Shown in pieces: positions 48,981 to 61,700 of a stretch of 64,000 nt of DNA. A program made the position numbers and the translations under genes. Under the pieces are notes generated by a model. It searched no databases and had not been told where the DNA came from. It saw only the letters and a list, made by a program, of their open reading frames with translations. The stretch covers positions 263,758-327,757 of the forward strand of contig SJOL01010029.1 in assembly GCA_004794785.1 (NCBI GenBank). The letters run 5' to 3'. The stretch comes from Opisthorchis felineus (taxonomy: Eukaryota > Platyhelminthes > Trematoda > Opisthorchiida > Opisthorchiidae). Numbering within the stretch: position 1 is the first letter of the stretch; each line of letters begins with the position of its first letter.

Positions 48981-49262
48981 CTTTAGTGGAAGGTCAACGC
49001 AGTCAGTCGCAGTAAAAGGTGGTAGTGGAAGTCTTGTCCGCTGCATTCTTGGTTGTTTTGCTGACCAGTAGGCTTTGGATGCGGTCGTCTTGCACGTAGT
49101 AACGTCCACAATTGAGCAGGGCCCCCAGGGAGACCAGCTACCGAGTTGACATTTGGATGATTTGTAACCAGACTCTGGTTGCGCCATGGCGGTTGGCATC
49201 GGGTGAAACGGTCTTGTAAACCCCTGGTCATCTTGCGCAGGTTCAGGCGTGCACGCCTCATG
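48981..49262 (-). CDS. F-spondin-like exon: linker and first thrombospondin type-1 repeat
   Basis: This exon is 94 codons in phase 0 at both ends. The acceptor is TTACGTTTCAG and the donor is AAAG|GTTAGT. It starts with HEACTPEPAQDDQG, a linker with one cysteine that matches the human linker containing EQC and acidic residues. It then enters TSR1 with KCQLGSWSPWGPCS, carrying the WxxWxxC signature. The following TTC, a basic QPRMQRTR strand and DC correspond to the cysteine order of a TSR, and the last two cysteines come from the next exon. The usual glycine after the second cysteine is absent (TTCKTTA), so the standard O-fucosylation consensus is not met. Confidence 0.93.
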
Positions 49263-52200
49263 CTGAAACGTAATAAAGATGTCATTGTCCTTAGTTGCAC
49301 AAATTATCTACCATATATCATCTTCAAATTCTCCAAAAAAACATTTTTTTAGCAAATGGCATCCATCATTACGTTATTCCTTATCAGATAGAACGATAGT
49401 GGAAAAAATAGGATCAGATACTGGAACGAAAGCAGGATATTCTCTTGTGTGTGGTGATAAGCGCTCAGCGTCCCTTTGGATAGTCCAGTGTATTTTCTGA
49501 CCAAAGCCTGGGGAAAATGGTCGTTATGTCCTTGATGTGTTCAAAACTTTGCGCTACTCCCCTCTTGCCATTGTGTTTAAACATAATTTAAATGATGAAA
49601 GAGTAGCCAATTTTTTATAACCAGTAGGACGACCAATGAGTAACATGACCAAAACCACATTTACCACAATCTCACACAAATTTGTTTAACGATTAGGAAG
49701 TTTCCTCACGGAATATGGATTACAGCTGTGACCAAAGTTGTTTTCCATGGATGTTACAGTTGTAGTATAACAGCGTGCACTTTTTACTGAAAGCACTCAA
49801 ACCAAAATAATCTAAAAAAGGAAGTCGATAAAGCATTTCTTTTTTCCGCGCCCAGTTTAATTTGCGAACATGTAAGACTGAACTTTTGCTGAACCACTTC
49901 CTTGCGAACTGAACAGGTAAACTGCACGTCAGTCAAGATGATCCAAAAGTTCTGCGACTCCAAAACCAACCGACCACTTTAGATAAAAATCTAGTTGACA
50001 TCCCTGCGGTAATTCTAACCAGTACGCAGGAGTTAATCATGAGAACACGTGCGACGATTACGATAAGTGCCAAAAACGAAAGCTAGAATAGTTACCCACC
50101 GTTTCTTTTGCTTTCAGTTATGTTTCTGAGAATAATAGTAAATAATAAACGATGTTATTGTTCGACAGTAGTTGATAGCACTCGATGATAGCTGGTAGCA
50201 CCATTTACTAGTTCAGAGCTCTTCAGGATAGTTTGCCCTAAGCTAAAGGAGTTAGGGGACAAATGCAGACCAGAATGTAGGTCGATGACTGCATTATCAG
50301 ATTGGGAATTTCGTTCATCATTATAAACCGGAAACGCCCCTCAAGCATTTTTTGACAGAACGAGAGTGAATTATGTGTTGTTGCTCACGTATCAACAGAT
50401 CAGCTTTTCTTTTCTTTAATATCTGATTTTAGAAAGCTGGTTGAAACGCAAAAGCTCAGGAATGACCGATTCGGCACGAAAAAGCTGGGTTTTTTTATGT
50501 CTGTTCCCATTTGTTGTTTCAACATGGACCCGAAGTGAATAACTTCAATCTTTTCGGAATCGCTTCATCTAATGTTTGAACTGGGAACAAATATAGAGTT
50601 AAACGGCTAAGATGGTTGGGTGAATTCAAAGAACCGGTTAACGTCAAGTAATTCTCCACGTAAATATGGTCTCTTTTTGTTTGGATGTGGAGAAAAGTCT
50701 AAACGTCTGTGGGTCAGTTGAATCGGATGACATCGGTAAAAAGATCAATACAGATTCAGTGTTTGTAAGAATTACTTCGCTCCCTTTTCCTCATGATTTG
50801 TCAGTAATCTGGTGACTTGAGAACGAAAATGAAAAATGCAGGAAGCGTTATCACGTTTCACTATCATACGCGAACCAACAGAAACTCATTTACTCTCCTT
50901 CCTGAAAATTTCCGTGACTGTTGTCCAATGACAGGATGACATGACTAAACAGGGCGGAATCTTGATGCCTTGTGTGTTTAACAAATTTGCCGCACACAAG
51001 AACCCACCTCATTAATTCGCAGTAGTTCCAATGTCACTGTCCCTAGCGGAGCAAATTGTCTACGCAATCGAGTTGGAGTTGAACCGTGCATTAGTCGCAT
51101 TTGGTCCTGCAACTGAGATGGTAACATGGGGTCAGCGAAAGGATTCTGACCAGCTATAAGCATACCAGGATCGTCCATGTTCAAATCACCAAAAACCCGT
51201 GCTGAGCTGTCCAGTGCGTTTGGAAGACCGGGTGATGACACGTAATCCGTAACGACGGTGAACGGGGTATTTGCTCTCAGGTCTGGAGTAATCGGACACA
51301 TTGGCTTCGGTTGTCGAAGACGTTCCGATGGTTCTACTGGAACATATGTGTTCCCGGACATGACGCCAGCATCCCATGGTTCCAAACGAAATCGCATTTG
51401 TAAAGGCCAGGAGCAGTTGGGCAAACATATATCCACTCGAGACAAACCAGTACACCAGTCGGGACTCGGCACAAGTCGGGTGAGAAAAGAGATCAAGTGG
51501 TGTGTGCTGTTGACAGCAAACAGAGCTGACCGGATACTGTGGGAGGGATAGCAAAAGTGAACTCCAAAAATGCTGTTAAACTGTAAAAACTATGACTGAC
51601 TCTGACTGTCATTGCAGTACAACCCGCTTTAGCATTTAGAATGCCGTCAAACGGCATATTACAACCAGTGATGTGACTTTGGATTCCCAAGCGATATAAA
51701 CAACATTTTACCTACCTGGAGGATTATTGCTCTTCCACTTTTTTTGACGAAAAAGTTACTGTTTCTTCCGCTGCCTGTCGTACTCCTTGGGAGAGAATTT
51801 GCAAGACGCCATGCGTGCTATGACTATGACGATATTAGGCCTGGTATTGCCGTGATAGTTGCATGATAAAGATGACCAACGTCTGCACGCATACAACAGC
51901 CATCGTGAACATTATCATCAACGGCAAAGTGATTCTCATTATCAATACTGCCCTAATCATCAGTGTCGACAGTGTTGTACCATCGTCGTACACAAAATGA
52001 CCGCATTTTCAAAGGCTTACTTGGAAAACCAGAATAATAATCAACTTCAAGTACGCACTGACATTAGTCATACGTGTTTTGGGTTGCCCTGAACTTTCCA
52101 CACCCGTATTAAGATAATCTTCAGCTTCTACGTAATGACTCTCATTAAACAAGCCGCCCAGATTTTTTTGGATATCACAAGGACCAAAATATCTGACCTT

Positions 52201-53957
52201 ATATTCTGGTTGTTACGTTTGATTCACTGCTAGAAGAACAGATAGATATCGGCAGAAAACAGTGCTTGGGGTTGGTGAACTCTACTGTATTGCTGGACAG
52301 AAAATCGTATACAGTTATTTCTATACCTGACATTTTTGCTGTATATTTTACAGTCTAATTCAAATATTGCCGTAAACTACTCTTCACTTTCAGCCTATTT
52401 TAATGATAGCACTTAAGGAAGAGAGATGCGATCCTTGCGCTGGTTACCGATGGTCCATTTTGTAAAAATGTTCCGATGCAACGGTGGTGCCAATAAAGTT
52501 ATGCAGAAGGCCAGTCACCGAAACTGTGTGTACCTTTAGATGCGACATTTTTACTTGGATAGCTAGAAAATATCTCACTGAGTCCTAGGACCGGAAAATG
52601 TACTGCTCGAACGACACCCCTGGGAAGGTTTACTAGCTTTAAACTCATCCAGATGGGTCCTTATATTATTTCTTATGCAATTTCTGTAGATTGTTTGTGT
52701 CAATAACGTGAAATCTAGTAAATTATTGTCACCACAAAACTCTGGTTGGGACTTTGGCGATTTTCAGTGAAAAGCTAAAACTGGCTTGGTCTGTAGCCAA
52801 AAATCGATAAGCAGCTCTCACCATCTTGGACTCTAGAGTTTCTCAGTTAATGACATTTCAACTTGGAGTAATTTCAACAAAACGCAAAAACATAGACTTC
52901 GTCGGCCATGGATGCAATCAAAATAGCTACGAAAATGCGCCGAACTTATTTGAATAAGATTTTTTACAAGGATAAGGGGGCTACGAGACATTTGGAAACA
53001 CGTATCTAGTGCATCAAACGTACTTTCTCGTTGGTCCATCTATTCTTTGATTCATCACAGTTTGTACACTAGAAGTTTGGCGATGCCCTCCTTCGTAGAG
53101 TATTGACTATTATTCATAATCATGAATGGCATATAAAGAAATCGTCTTTCCAGCAACAAAATAAGTTCCCTTAAAGCCGCTCCGGAGGATGGTGTTTTAC
53201 AAAATAAGGCAATGGATTTTGATGGCGTCCAATAAACAAGGTGAACGTAGCAGTAAGAGTTTCCACTAAACATTTGCACTGGTTTACTATCCATCAAATG
53301 AATGATCTCTACTAATACAGCAAAGTTAAAATTGAAATTTATCCACGAGTCGACCAACAAGTTGTGCAATTTGGCGTATAGCATGTGAAAATAGGCGAAT
53401 AAACGTTTCAGTCAAACTACATTGAATACCCAAATGAGTGCGGCACGGAGTCACAAGCCAAAAACCGTGGAGCCTTAAGTTTCATCAATAAATTGCTGCA
53501 CCAAATGTCAAAAAGTGCATATAGTACAAATGCAATTTATGACTCGTGCAAGATGACGAACGGGTAGATACAGATCCAACGAACCCCATCCTAAGGAAAC
53601 GACAACTCGATGTGTGTGCGAAAAGTAGAGCGTTTAAAACTGTGCAAAAATTAGTCCAGAAGCCCAGCGGCCGGGATTTCATAAACGACTACTGGTAAAT
53701 ATCGCTTCTACGAGATTAAGGCAAATAAGTGTCGATTTTTTCTGATATTCTGATAGTTTGAATGGTTCAAAAAATGACAGGTTTATTTCAGCTAGGTCGC
53801 ATACTTCTTCACAAATTGCCTGTTTTTTGTTGTTGTGCATAATCTTGTTACTCTCCGAAAAGGCTGAAACCATTGAAGCACAAAGGAATACACAGAATTT
53901 AATTATGTTCTAAAAGCCCGCAAGGTTTACCCGACAGTTTCTTCTTAACTCACTTAC
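49263..53957 (-). other. Two spondin introns (49263-51007 and 51537-53957)
   Basis: The introns on either side of the 529-nt exon hold no recognised repeat or gene. Open frames on either strand, such as 53384-53055 minus, look like chance frames. I see nothing else to annotate in these stretches. Confidence 0.7.
51008..51536 (-). CDS. F-spondin-like exon: C-terminal Spond_N with long insertion
   Basis: This 176-codon exon starts at a pyrimidine-rich acceptor (CTATCCCTCCCACAG) and ends at GAG|GTGGGT. The first base completes an Arg codon with the previous exon. It opens with SALFAVNSTHHLISFLTRL and continues with PSPDWCTGLSRVDIC and C.W, then EPWDAGVMSGNTY. These match the human SFLTMMGPSPDWNVGLSAEDLC and PWDAGTDSGVTY blocks. 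After this the human domain needs about 35 more residues to reach TQVARVVIERI, whereas here about 100 residues precede GTVTLELLRINE. A Pro/Asp/Met-rich insertion of roughly 65-70 residues therefore sits near the end of the domain. It contains a basic TRLRRQF stretch. Confidence 0.95.
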
Positions 53958-54144
53958 CGTTGTTCTGGGGGAGCTGAAGAATCGATGCCACGTGTCCGTA
54001 TGACCGTCATGATATTTTCCCCCGCCTGATTTTTGAATTCATTTTCCAACTTCGAGACGTCACTGGTTGTGCACAATGCATCCACGGCAGGGCTGGCATA
54101 TCCACCGACGTGAAACAGGTCGTACAAAGGACTATGTGAGACAC
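53958..54144 (-). CDS. F-spondin-like exon: central Spond_N
   Basis: This exon encodes 61 complete codons flanked by 2-nt partial codons. The acceptor is TATTCAACAG and the donor is CAACG|GTAAGTGAG, a near-perfect consensus. The translated segment contains VSHSPLYDLF, then VGGYASPAVDAL, then an acidic helix and ENIMTVIRT. The corresponding human stretch has the order GSHS..Y.LW, YGGYASEGV, VKMEEEI and VLTVIKA, so the alignment is collinear and unambiguous. The Spond_N domain is a membrane/matrix-binding C2-like fold in this family; that function is family knowledge and is not shown here. Confidence 0.93.
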
Positions 54145-55578
54145 CTGTTGAATAGGATATCAACATCGATTAATTTATCACTTATTATTAATTATTTTTA
54201 CATTAATTGACAGTTGATGTTTCAGTGTTTTAACTTTTTCTCATATTCCAATTGTGCTACACTGACTCAAAAATAGGCCATTCATCAACATTGCAGGTAA
54301 TTCAGAAGCGCAATCAGGTTGAAATTGCGCAGAACGTAAACCAGCATGATTGCCGTCCGTTCGCGATCGCGACCGAGCTGTAAGAGAAGCTGAGCCTTTG
54401 CAAGTAAGTGAGTAAAACCGAAAAACGGTGTTTTGATCAGGCCAGGTTGTCACCACTAATTGATTAAGAATAACAGCAAGAGAGAAGAAAGCTAAATGCG
54501 GCGCAAATGTAACAGCAGCTGGATTTTTATTTGTCTAAACCAAGTCAAGCTAATCACGATATAATTGCAAAGTTAAACATCCATTATTTTATGCAGTCGG
54601 ATTTGGAATTCTCTCTTTTTCCAGTGGATCCCAACCACTCGTGTTATTTTTTGTGTTTACGAATGGGTGTATTGTTTCTTGCCCCATCCCGCGACTTCTG
54701 GGGCAGGATTGGTGCCTTGTTTCTGGATTGGTAAAACAGCTCTTTAGATGAAAGAGAGGACCCATAAACAATCCTTGGTTGACTTTATAGTATGCAAGCC
54801 CTTGTTTCAACTTTGCGCAAAATAATTTCTCCGCATGTTTTCGTCCTCTTCATCATCTATCCGGGCCTGTCTTAATTCTTGCGCTCGTGCTTAATATAAA
54901 ATTTACTCTCTCTGAGCTTTCTCTTACCTTTATTTTGTGATCAAATCTGACTCACTTTATGATCAATCTTAAAGCCGTGCAAAATATTCTTTTGTGTTCT
55001 TGCGTCTTCATGTGTAACTATTTCACTGCCAGACTCTTCGGGGATTATGTGGTATATCTAATTGGTCTACCGTTTAAGTCAAACACCATTGTCAATCACC
55101 GCACCGATGACTTGCCTTTGAGAACGTAACTCTTTATTTCAATTGACCCCAATTGGATAGGTGTGCATGGCCACGTTTTTTGATCCGGGTGAAAATTGTC
55201 CAGGTACGCAAATATAGGGCTTGCTTCAATAGTTGTCTCTCCCTCGGTGTGACTGCAAGCAAGTCAACCCAGTGTGATTATTCTGCCGGTTATTCTCTTG
55301 CTTGCCTAAACTATGTAATTTCCGCAGACTACAGTGAGTCTTATGTAATGAACGATATGAGTTAACGAATTCCGGTAAGGTGATAGTTAGTTCGCATTTT
55401 TAAACCCAGATTTCCATTATGATGCATCATAATTAACATTCTGATTACCTGTGGTTTTGTTTAGGATAATGAATTTCCAGGATTTAAAAATGATGTTAGA
55501 GATGCAAAAAATAAGATAAAAGAAAGTGATACCCAATTCGCATATTTTGGGAAACTTGGGGGCAAGTACCAACATTAC
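53959..55578 (-). other. Spondin intron between the first two located exons
   Basis: The intron proper is 54145-55578. It begins after the GTAATG donor and ends at the TATTCAACAG acceptor. A 71-codon minus-strand frame at 54456-54241 was examined as an extra Spond_N exon and set aside because the flanking exons already join in phase. There is a short AT-rich tract near 54170-54210. Confidence 0.65.
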
Positions 55579-55725
55579 CTATTATGATTCTTTCACCAGA
55601 AGGTGTGCAAATATGCGTTCCCATGCTTTTGGCAAATACAGATTTTAAAGATGAATCATTTGGTGTCAGTATCTTGTATAGTTGGCAAACGTGTGTGTAC
55701 AATTGGATAATATATGTAACCAGAG
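55579..55725 (-). CDS. F-spondin-like exon: start of Spond_N domain
   Basis: This exon encodes 48 complete codons plus 2 nt at the start and 1 nt at the end. It runs from an acceptor (CCCTGAACAG) to a donor (AATAG|GTAATG). The final G joins the GT of the next exon to make Gly, giving IIIGVSHS across the junction, which matches IIGGSHS in the human SPON1 Spond_N domain. Upstream, TYIIQLYTHVC lines up loosely with the first beta-strand of the domain (human YRLTFYGNWS). The middle is very divergent, and the usual HP..P and W residues are not evident. The assignment rests on the junction motif, the phase match and the position. An unrelated short frame spliced by coincidence remains possible. Confidence 0.68.
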
Positions 55726-58700
55726 CTGTTCAGGGCACATAATGGAGGAACACAAAAAATACTGATTTGGGGTACGCACACTTTGTGGGGAGATCGAGTT
55801 ATTCAGCCCAATAAAATGGGGTTCATCGCCGTACTTTGTAACGAAAAAACAGTAGCCTGTAGTCTTCGTCTTCAGGTTCTATCTACTGGCACTGAATTTG
55901 TTGGAACACTCAAACGCAAATTTACTTTCGAGCTCTGTGCAAGTGATCGAATGCCGTGAATACGTAACTGGATCTAATACGGGTCGTCCTCAGTTCATAT
56001 TGAATCCCAGTGAGGCTTATTTGTTGTTCTTCCGACTGTTATCTGCATACATCCATTTGATAACACTTTTCTGGAAGCCAATATAAGAATCCTGTCAGAT
56101 TAAAAAGCAAATCATTCGTGGAATTCTTACGTTGTTCTAAACTTCTGTAAGATAATTTCTCAGTGGTTATTAGCATTCAGCCGAGTAGTCGCTGCTTGGA
56201 TGTTGTGGGCCTAACAACTATAGTTATTTTTGTGCCGTTTTTAAAACACGTTAACAAGACATCGCAAAATCTATAACGAAGGGCAATTTGAGATTATGTC
56301 GGCCGATAGTTTTGGCTGTAAATTGGAGAAAGGATAATTTATAGCAAACCTAATATCTGTGTGAGGACTAAGATCACGCAAAACTCTTGGCTTTAAAGAT
56401 ACATTTGTTAAATTTTAAAAATACTACACTTAAGAAAGGTCATTCTTCAGATGACACCATCCTTGGTCAGTTCAAGAGAGTGCTATCCAAGACTCGAGAT
56501 GTCATCATGGAAGGAACTGCTTTTGGTCAGTCTATATAGGAGAAAACCTCAGAAGAGGACAACAATAAGATCAAGATGCCACAAAATTTCATCACAATCA
56601 TCTGCATTTTTGTTTGGTTGGAAATAGATATTTCCTCGAGGCTTTTTGTTGGCTCTTCATCAAGCCAAAGTAATTTAATTTACTACTTTTTCCGATTTTA
56701 GTATTACAAACTATGGTATCCAAATGAATTATCTTCAGTTAACCGTATGTCCTAACTGATCTCTTGTAAGACATGATAGCGCAAAGATACTTGTTTTTGT
56801 TGTCACTTAATAGTGATATATTTCGGGAGACTGTCTTGTTTTGTCTATTGCAGTGATTGGATGAGAAGGATTTGTTAACATTTTTTGTCACCCACTTCTG
56901 ACAAAGTGTACCCTAAGAGTTTTCCCGGTGTAATCTTAACCTTCTGCGATTGTCTGAAGTTCTACTGACGTTATTTAAAATATATGCACTTGGCATTTCG
57001 TACTGACACTTTTGTGCTCACCATCTGCGGGATTTGAAACCATATTAAACTGCAAAAGCAAATTTTTAACTTTTATGCACAACAAAAATCTAAGGAAAGC
57101 TAATTTTAATTTGTCTTATGCTAAACTACTCATGCTTGGTCCAATCCTTCAAAACCTAGAAAGCCAAGTTTGTCCGGCAGCTAAATAGGTTTTTGTCTTT
57201 TCACCTTCTAATTTTTTGCGTTTCTTTGGGGTTCCTCATGTTTTCGAGTTATTTTCCTTGATTTTTTCTGAAAAGATATTCAAGTCTTGAGCTGAATCTC
57301 ATTTACTAGGCTTATATCTCCCTGAACTGTAACATATCATGCTTCAGATATGAACTAGTCTTATGTGTACAAATGGTTCTTAACCCTTCTCTTGTGCCTA
57401 ATACCCCTTCAAACATATATCTCAGTGCTTCCACAGAGCGAACGTTTGCCTTCATATGTGCCCTCATGTCCTTGTCCTTATACGAGCGGTAGTAGCTTTC
57501 ATATAATATTCACTTTGAGGTTCTATTTTTTTTGAGGAACTCATTTGTAGCGATAAAAGTTTTTAATTCCGTAACATTTGTAGGTATCCTGTCATACATT
57601 CTGAAATTAAAACCTATTACTTGTAATGTTCTGAGTGCAGTTACCATAGGTAGTCACTTGAAAGCAAGCGTTATGTTTTGAACTGCATTATCAAATAAAC
57701 AACCAGTGATTAGCAAATAAAGAGGTTCTGTTTCATAACACCATCAGACAGGTCAGATGGAATAACCAATCAAATGGCTAAATAAAAAATCTGGACTTCC
57801 GCTTACAATATTTGAGATAATGGCTTCATAAACCGGAGGCATGGTTTGCTTTCCTCAGTGACAATCGTTGCCTGGCGCTTAAAATTCGCTTGTCTGTCGA
57901 CAACGTATGAAACATTTTAGGCCTGTGTTCAGTTTACAACTTTCATGCTACCACAAAACATAAAAGTTGTTAGATTAAATGCCGAATATATTAGTGCGAT
58001 GGAGCCCCTGCCACCCGTGTAAGCACTATGGAACGAGCTTCGCCTGTTGGGGAGGGTACTGGTTGGTCCAAACAAAATGACAAAATAGCGAACGGTGTGA
58101 CTTTTTTTCCTTGTCTTATGATCCTTCGGAATTCGTCAATTGATAGCAAACTCGCTAAATTCTCTTAACAATACTCTGAAAACGGAAGAACTTTAAGCTG
58201 CTTGGGTTTTAATATGTGAATAAGAAGTACGACAACAATCACACTGGTACCGGTACGGTGAGCCTTCAGTATGACAATCGACTGAAACGCGTGACCCAGT
58301 ATGGCGCATCGAGAAACAAACACTAAAGCAAAGTTCACAGGATAAATTGTTAATAATGTGTCTGGCTGACTATTTTCTGGTAGGTCTAACAAGCCGGGAA
58401 GTATCTGGCTAATTCACAGGGTTCATAATATAAACGGCGTTTAAAAATGCTTGAAATGTCGCAAGATGTGTGTTGTAACTTTTAGCACGAGCGAGTTACG
58501 AACAACAGCCGTGGGTGAAGGTAGTTAATTTTCCGCACGAAAATTCTCCTTAACCTGGAGGGCTTGTTAGAATTTGGAATAGATGACAGTGGTTTGCAAT
58601 CTAGAGGGTGAACATTCTACAGTGGGATCTGAGAAAACAGTCGCGCGTTACCGATCCATCGAAAAGATGGTGGAGGTCATCGTGATTCATCCGGATTATA

Positions 58701-61700
58701 ATCCAATGGATATGGCAGTCAAAACCGATTCTTCCTCTCCGGATTCAGCAAACTAATTGGTACACGGCAAAACCAGTGTACAACACGGTGTCAGGCAAAA
58801 ATTATAACACCAAGGTGGTGAACAACAGACAAGTCGTGCTATCTTAAAAGACATGAAGAAAAATGGTGCACTGTACCGGGTGCTCATACAGTAGGAGTGA
58901 ACCAAACTGAGCTTAGTTAAAAAAATCCTCATCAATTAGATGGGGAAAAAGTTGGAATTGGTTTCACGAGCTATCGTAGAAGAGGGCTGACTACAGATGA
59001 AGGTAAAACAGAAGATAAAACACTTTTGTACTTCTATTTTATGGAACCGTGAAGTGTAGCAACCAACGCAGGAAGCAAGAGACGTTAGAGCTGATATACT
59101 GATGCGAATCAATATTAGCATAGTAGCAAACCCTCAAATAATTAACGACGAGGCCAACGGTCCTTGTCAAAAATATACGAATACACGGTGAAAATGACTC
59201 TTAACATCATAATCAGTGAAAAATTACAAAGGTTGGCAGTGTTTGAAGTGTGGGGAAAGTGGTAAAGACAAAAAATGAAGAATTTTCTCATTCTACACCT
59301 AAAATTATCTGATGTTGGGCATCTCAGTGGAGATCCTTTAGACCATTTGAACGCGCCTGTTTGTAAATTTCAGCTGGAGTTTTTCGAACGAAACCGGCAA
59401 TGCAAAGCACTGGGATGGAGCTTGCCGTTGTGAGAGTTAAACCAGGTCCTCCCAGGTTAGTTTGTGGCATCGTGGCATCGTGTTAAAAGATGAAGTTAAA
59501 AACAAGTAACAGTACATGCGAAGAGACTCCAAATGCATCGGTTTTGTAAAGAGATCATTGTTAACCTTGCCAGTGTGTCAATCTATCTCCGAGGGAGAGA
59601 TTGTACCACAAAATTAACAGCATTAAGCGTAAGGCTCAAGGGTTTATAAATAAGCCAATGTTCTAATCCTTTTTGGCAACGTCCCTCTGAAAAACTTGGG
59701 TAATTAGCGGAAAGCAGAGAGACTTGTTATAAAAAAACAAGGTTAAGATAGCCGATCTCCGGAGACCCGGAATACGACCTGTGAGCTACTGTGAGCAACA
59801 ACCTGACCAGCCAGAGATAGAGACAAGCGGCACGTCTATTCAAATCAGTGGAATTCAGGACGTACCGGTTTGTATTAAGCTCTAACATCACTACATATTT
59901 TTCGGCTAAATGGACGTATGAAGCCTTATGAGACGAGCCTATGGTTAAAAAATCCAAAATGCTTCAGTCCAATACCCGCAACACCAACTTCTTTATTAAA
60001 TCTGTTGCAACAGGTCTGGTGAATTAAACGCCACATTTCATTTTGTCTCATGAGCTACTTTCAATGTATCAGCTTTCGACACCCTTTATTATGATCACAG
60101 CAGGCTGTCTTTCGCACAGAAAAATTCGTACCTATGGCTGAGCCTCACCTGACTGCGCGGCTGGCCAATTTAATTACTTTCGCATGGAGGCAGATACCTT
60201 GAGTGAGCGAGTCCGACCAGGTCTACCATGATAATAACAGTTACAGTTAGTTACGCACCAGAGAGCGAACGACGAGTAAACTAACGATGCAGAAGCATAT
60301 GGGCAATGTCACTTTCCCGACTGATGAGTAAAAACATTCGCTCGCTTCCCCCTACTATTTGGGGAGTTTTGTTGGATCGAATGTTCAAATGGAGTGAAAA
60401 GATTTGCGGCTAACAGAGCTTATGGAATGGTCTTTAGCTCAAGTGGTCCGTCGTTAAACAAAAACAAATCAACTCTCAGAAAGCGTTCGTTGTCGAGCGT
60501 GGAAGGCCGCCAACCAGCGGTAAACTCATTTTATCATAGTGTGTCCAACGATGAAGGACACTCACGCTATTCTAGACGCATGCCTTCTTGGCAATTTCAA
60601 ATACCGTGACATTCAAATGGTTCAACCATTATACCTGAGTAAAATCCAGTGGGACAGTGAAGGATCATGTGAATATTGTCAGGAGTTTAAAGAGTGGAAG
60701 CTACGAAGGCAGGAGTCAATTTATTTATATGATGATTCTCTGATAGTATAACTTTACGCCCCAAGACCAAAAAGCCCGATACTTCCTTTTTTATACTTCC
60801 GCAATAGTTGGACAGTCCGAAGCTGTTCACTGCATAAAAGTGTTGACGTCTCCTTATCACCTAACTACCAAACATTTTTACATAGCATTCGAAAGAGTGG
60901 AATCAGCACCCATTACGTTTGGTTTATAAATCAAAATCCTGTCACGGAAATAGCTCAAATCTTGGTCACAGATTTCTGACCTAAACCTCCTGTTGCTGCG
61001 CAGAAATCGGTTATTTTTTGAAATGATCACATCCGATAAAACAGCGGTTATAAAGGAATAAAACTAGTAAAACTATTTCAAATGGCCAAATCTGTCATAT
61101 GCTGTTTCATCGAGATATGTACGCCTAAATGGACCCTACCAGTTTGGAGTTAGCCTAACTGCTGTAGCGTACATTTTTCCAAAAAGGAGTGCAACATTAC
61201 TTTATTGCTTCACTGGTTAGAATACATCAAACACTATCAAGCAAGAACGTAAGTTTGGTTAAGTGATGTAATTTGACTTTGAAGTCAAAGTGCAGTGCAT
61301 ACACTTGCATTCTGTAAGATATAACAACTGATCAGCGAGCAATTCCTCATATTCTATACGGCTGAGTTTGACATATTTGTTTGAGGTTTTATGGCACTAG
61401 TTTCAGTTAACACCCGCAAGTAAGAGGTAATGATATTGGCCAGCCATACAATTCCTTCATTGCGGGCAAGCTACCGCGCTGCAGGCGATCTAGACGAAGG
61501 ACTCAGTACGACTGTTTGCCCACGGCTCCTTGAAACTATTGTTGGATATGAAAATAACATAAGGCAAAACAGAGCAACTACTCGTCTATCCAAAAGTATA
61601 ATTCGGGCCACAAAGACTCGTATATGCTTTGGATGCTGTTGACAAATTCTGAGCTTCATAAGCTCCGGTTCCTTTAAACATTTTAAAACGCATGTGTGAT

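Larger units (their letters stand above)
42703..55725 (-). other. F-spondin-like gene, partial (six exons located)
   Basis: This is the span of a secreted matrix/axon-guidance type protein of the F-spondin family, read on the minus strand. Six exons were located by protein similarity recalled from human SPON1 and by GT..AG borders. Their lengths (147, 187, 529, 282, 377 and 360 nt) give phases that match at all five junctions and a continuous frame of about 627 residues. Domain order is Spond_N, TSR1, TSR2, Kunitz 1, Kunitz 2. Vertebrate SPON1 has a Reeler domain, Spond_N and six TSRs without Kunitz; insect and nematode relatives carry Kunitz domains, so this is the invertebrate type. The start codon, signal peptide and any Reeler domain lie upstream (above 55725), and the 3' end lies below 42703. 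Neither end was found. Introns run from 1.25 to 4.3 kb. Confidence 0.9.

Noticed and set aside
51258..51551. Plus-strand frame of 97 codons
   Set aside because: It is the antisense shadow of the Spond_N exon.
54241..54456. Possible additional spondin exon (minus)
   Set aside because: The exons on either side (55579 and 54144) already join in phase to give a family motif, and the frame shows no spondin similarity.
59727..59957. Possible Reeler exon (YVVMLELNTNRYV, minus)
   Set aside because: The resemblance is limited to a few residues, no convincing splice borders were found, and the rest of the frame does not continue the domain.
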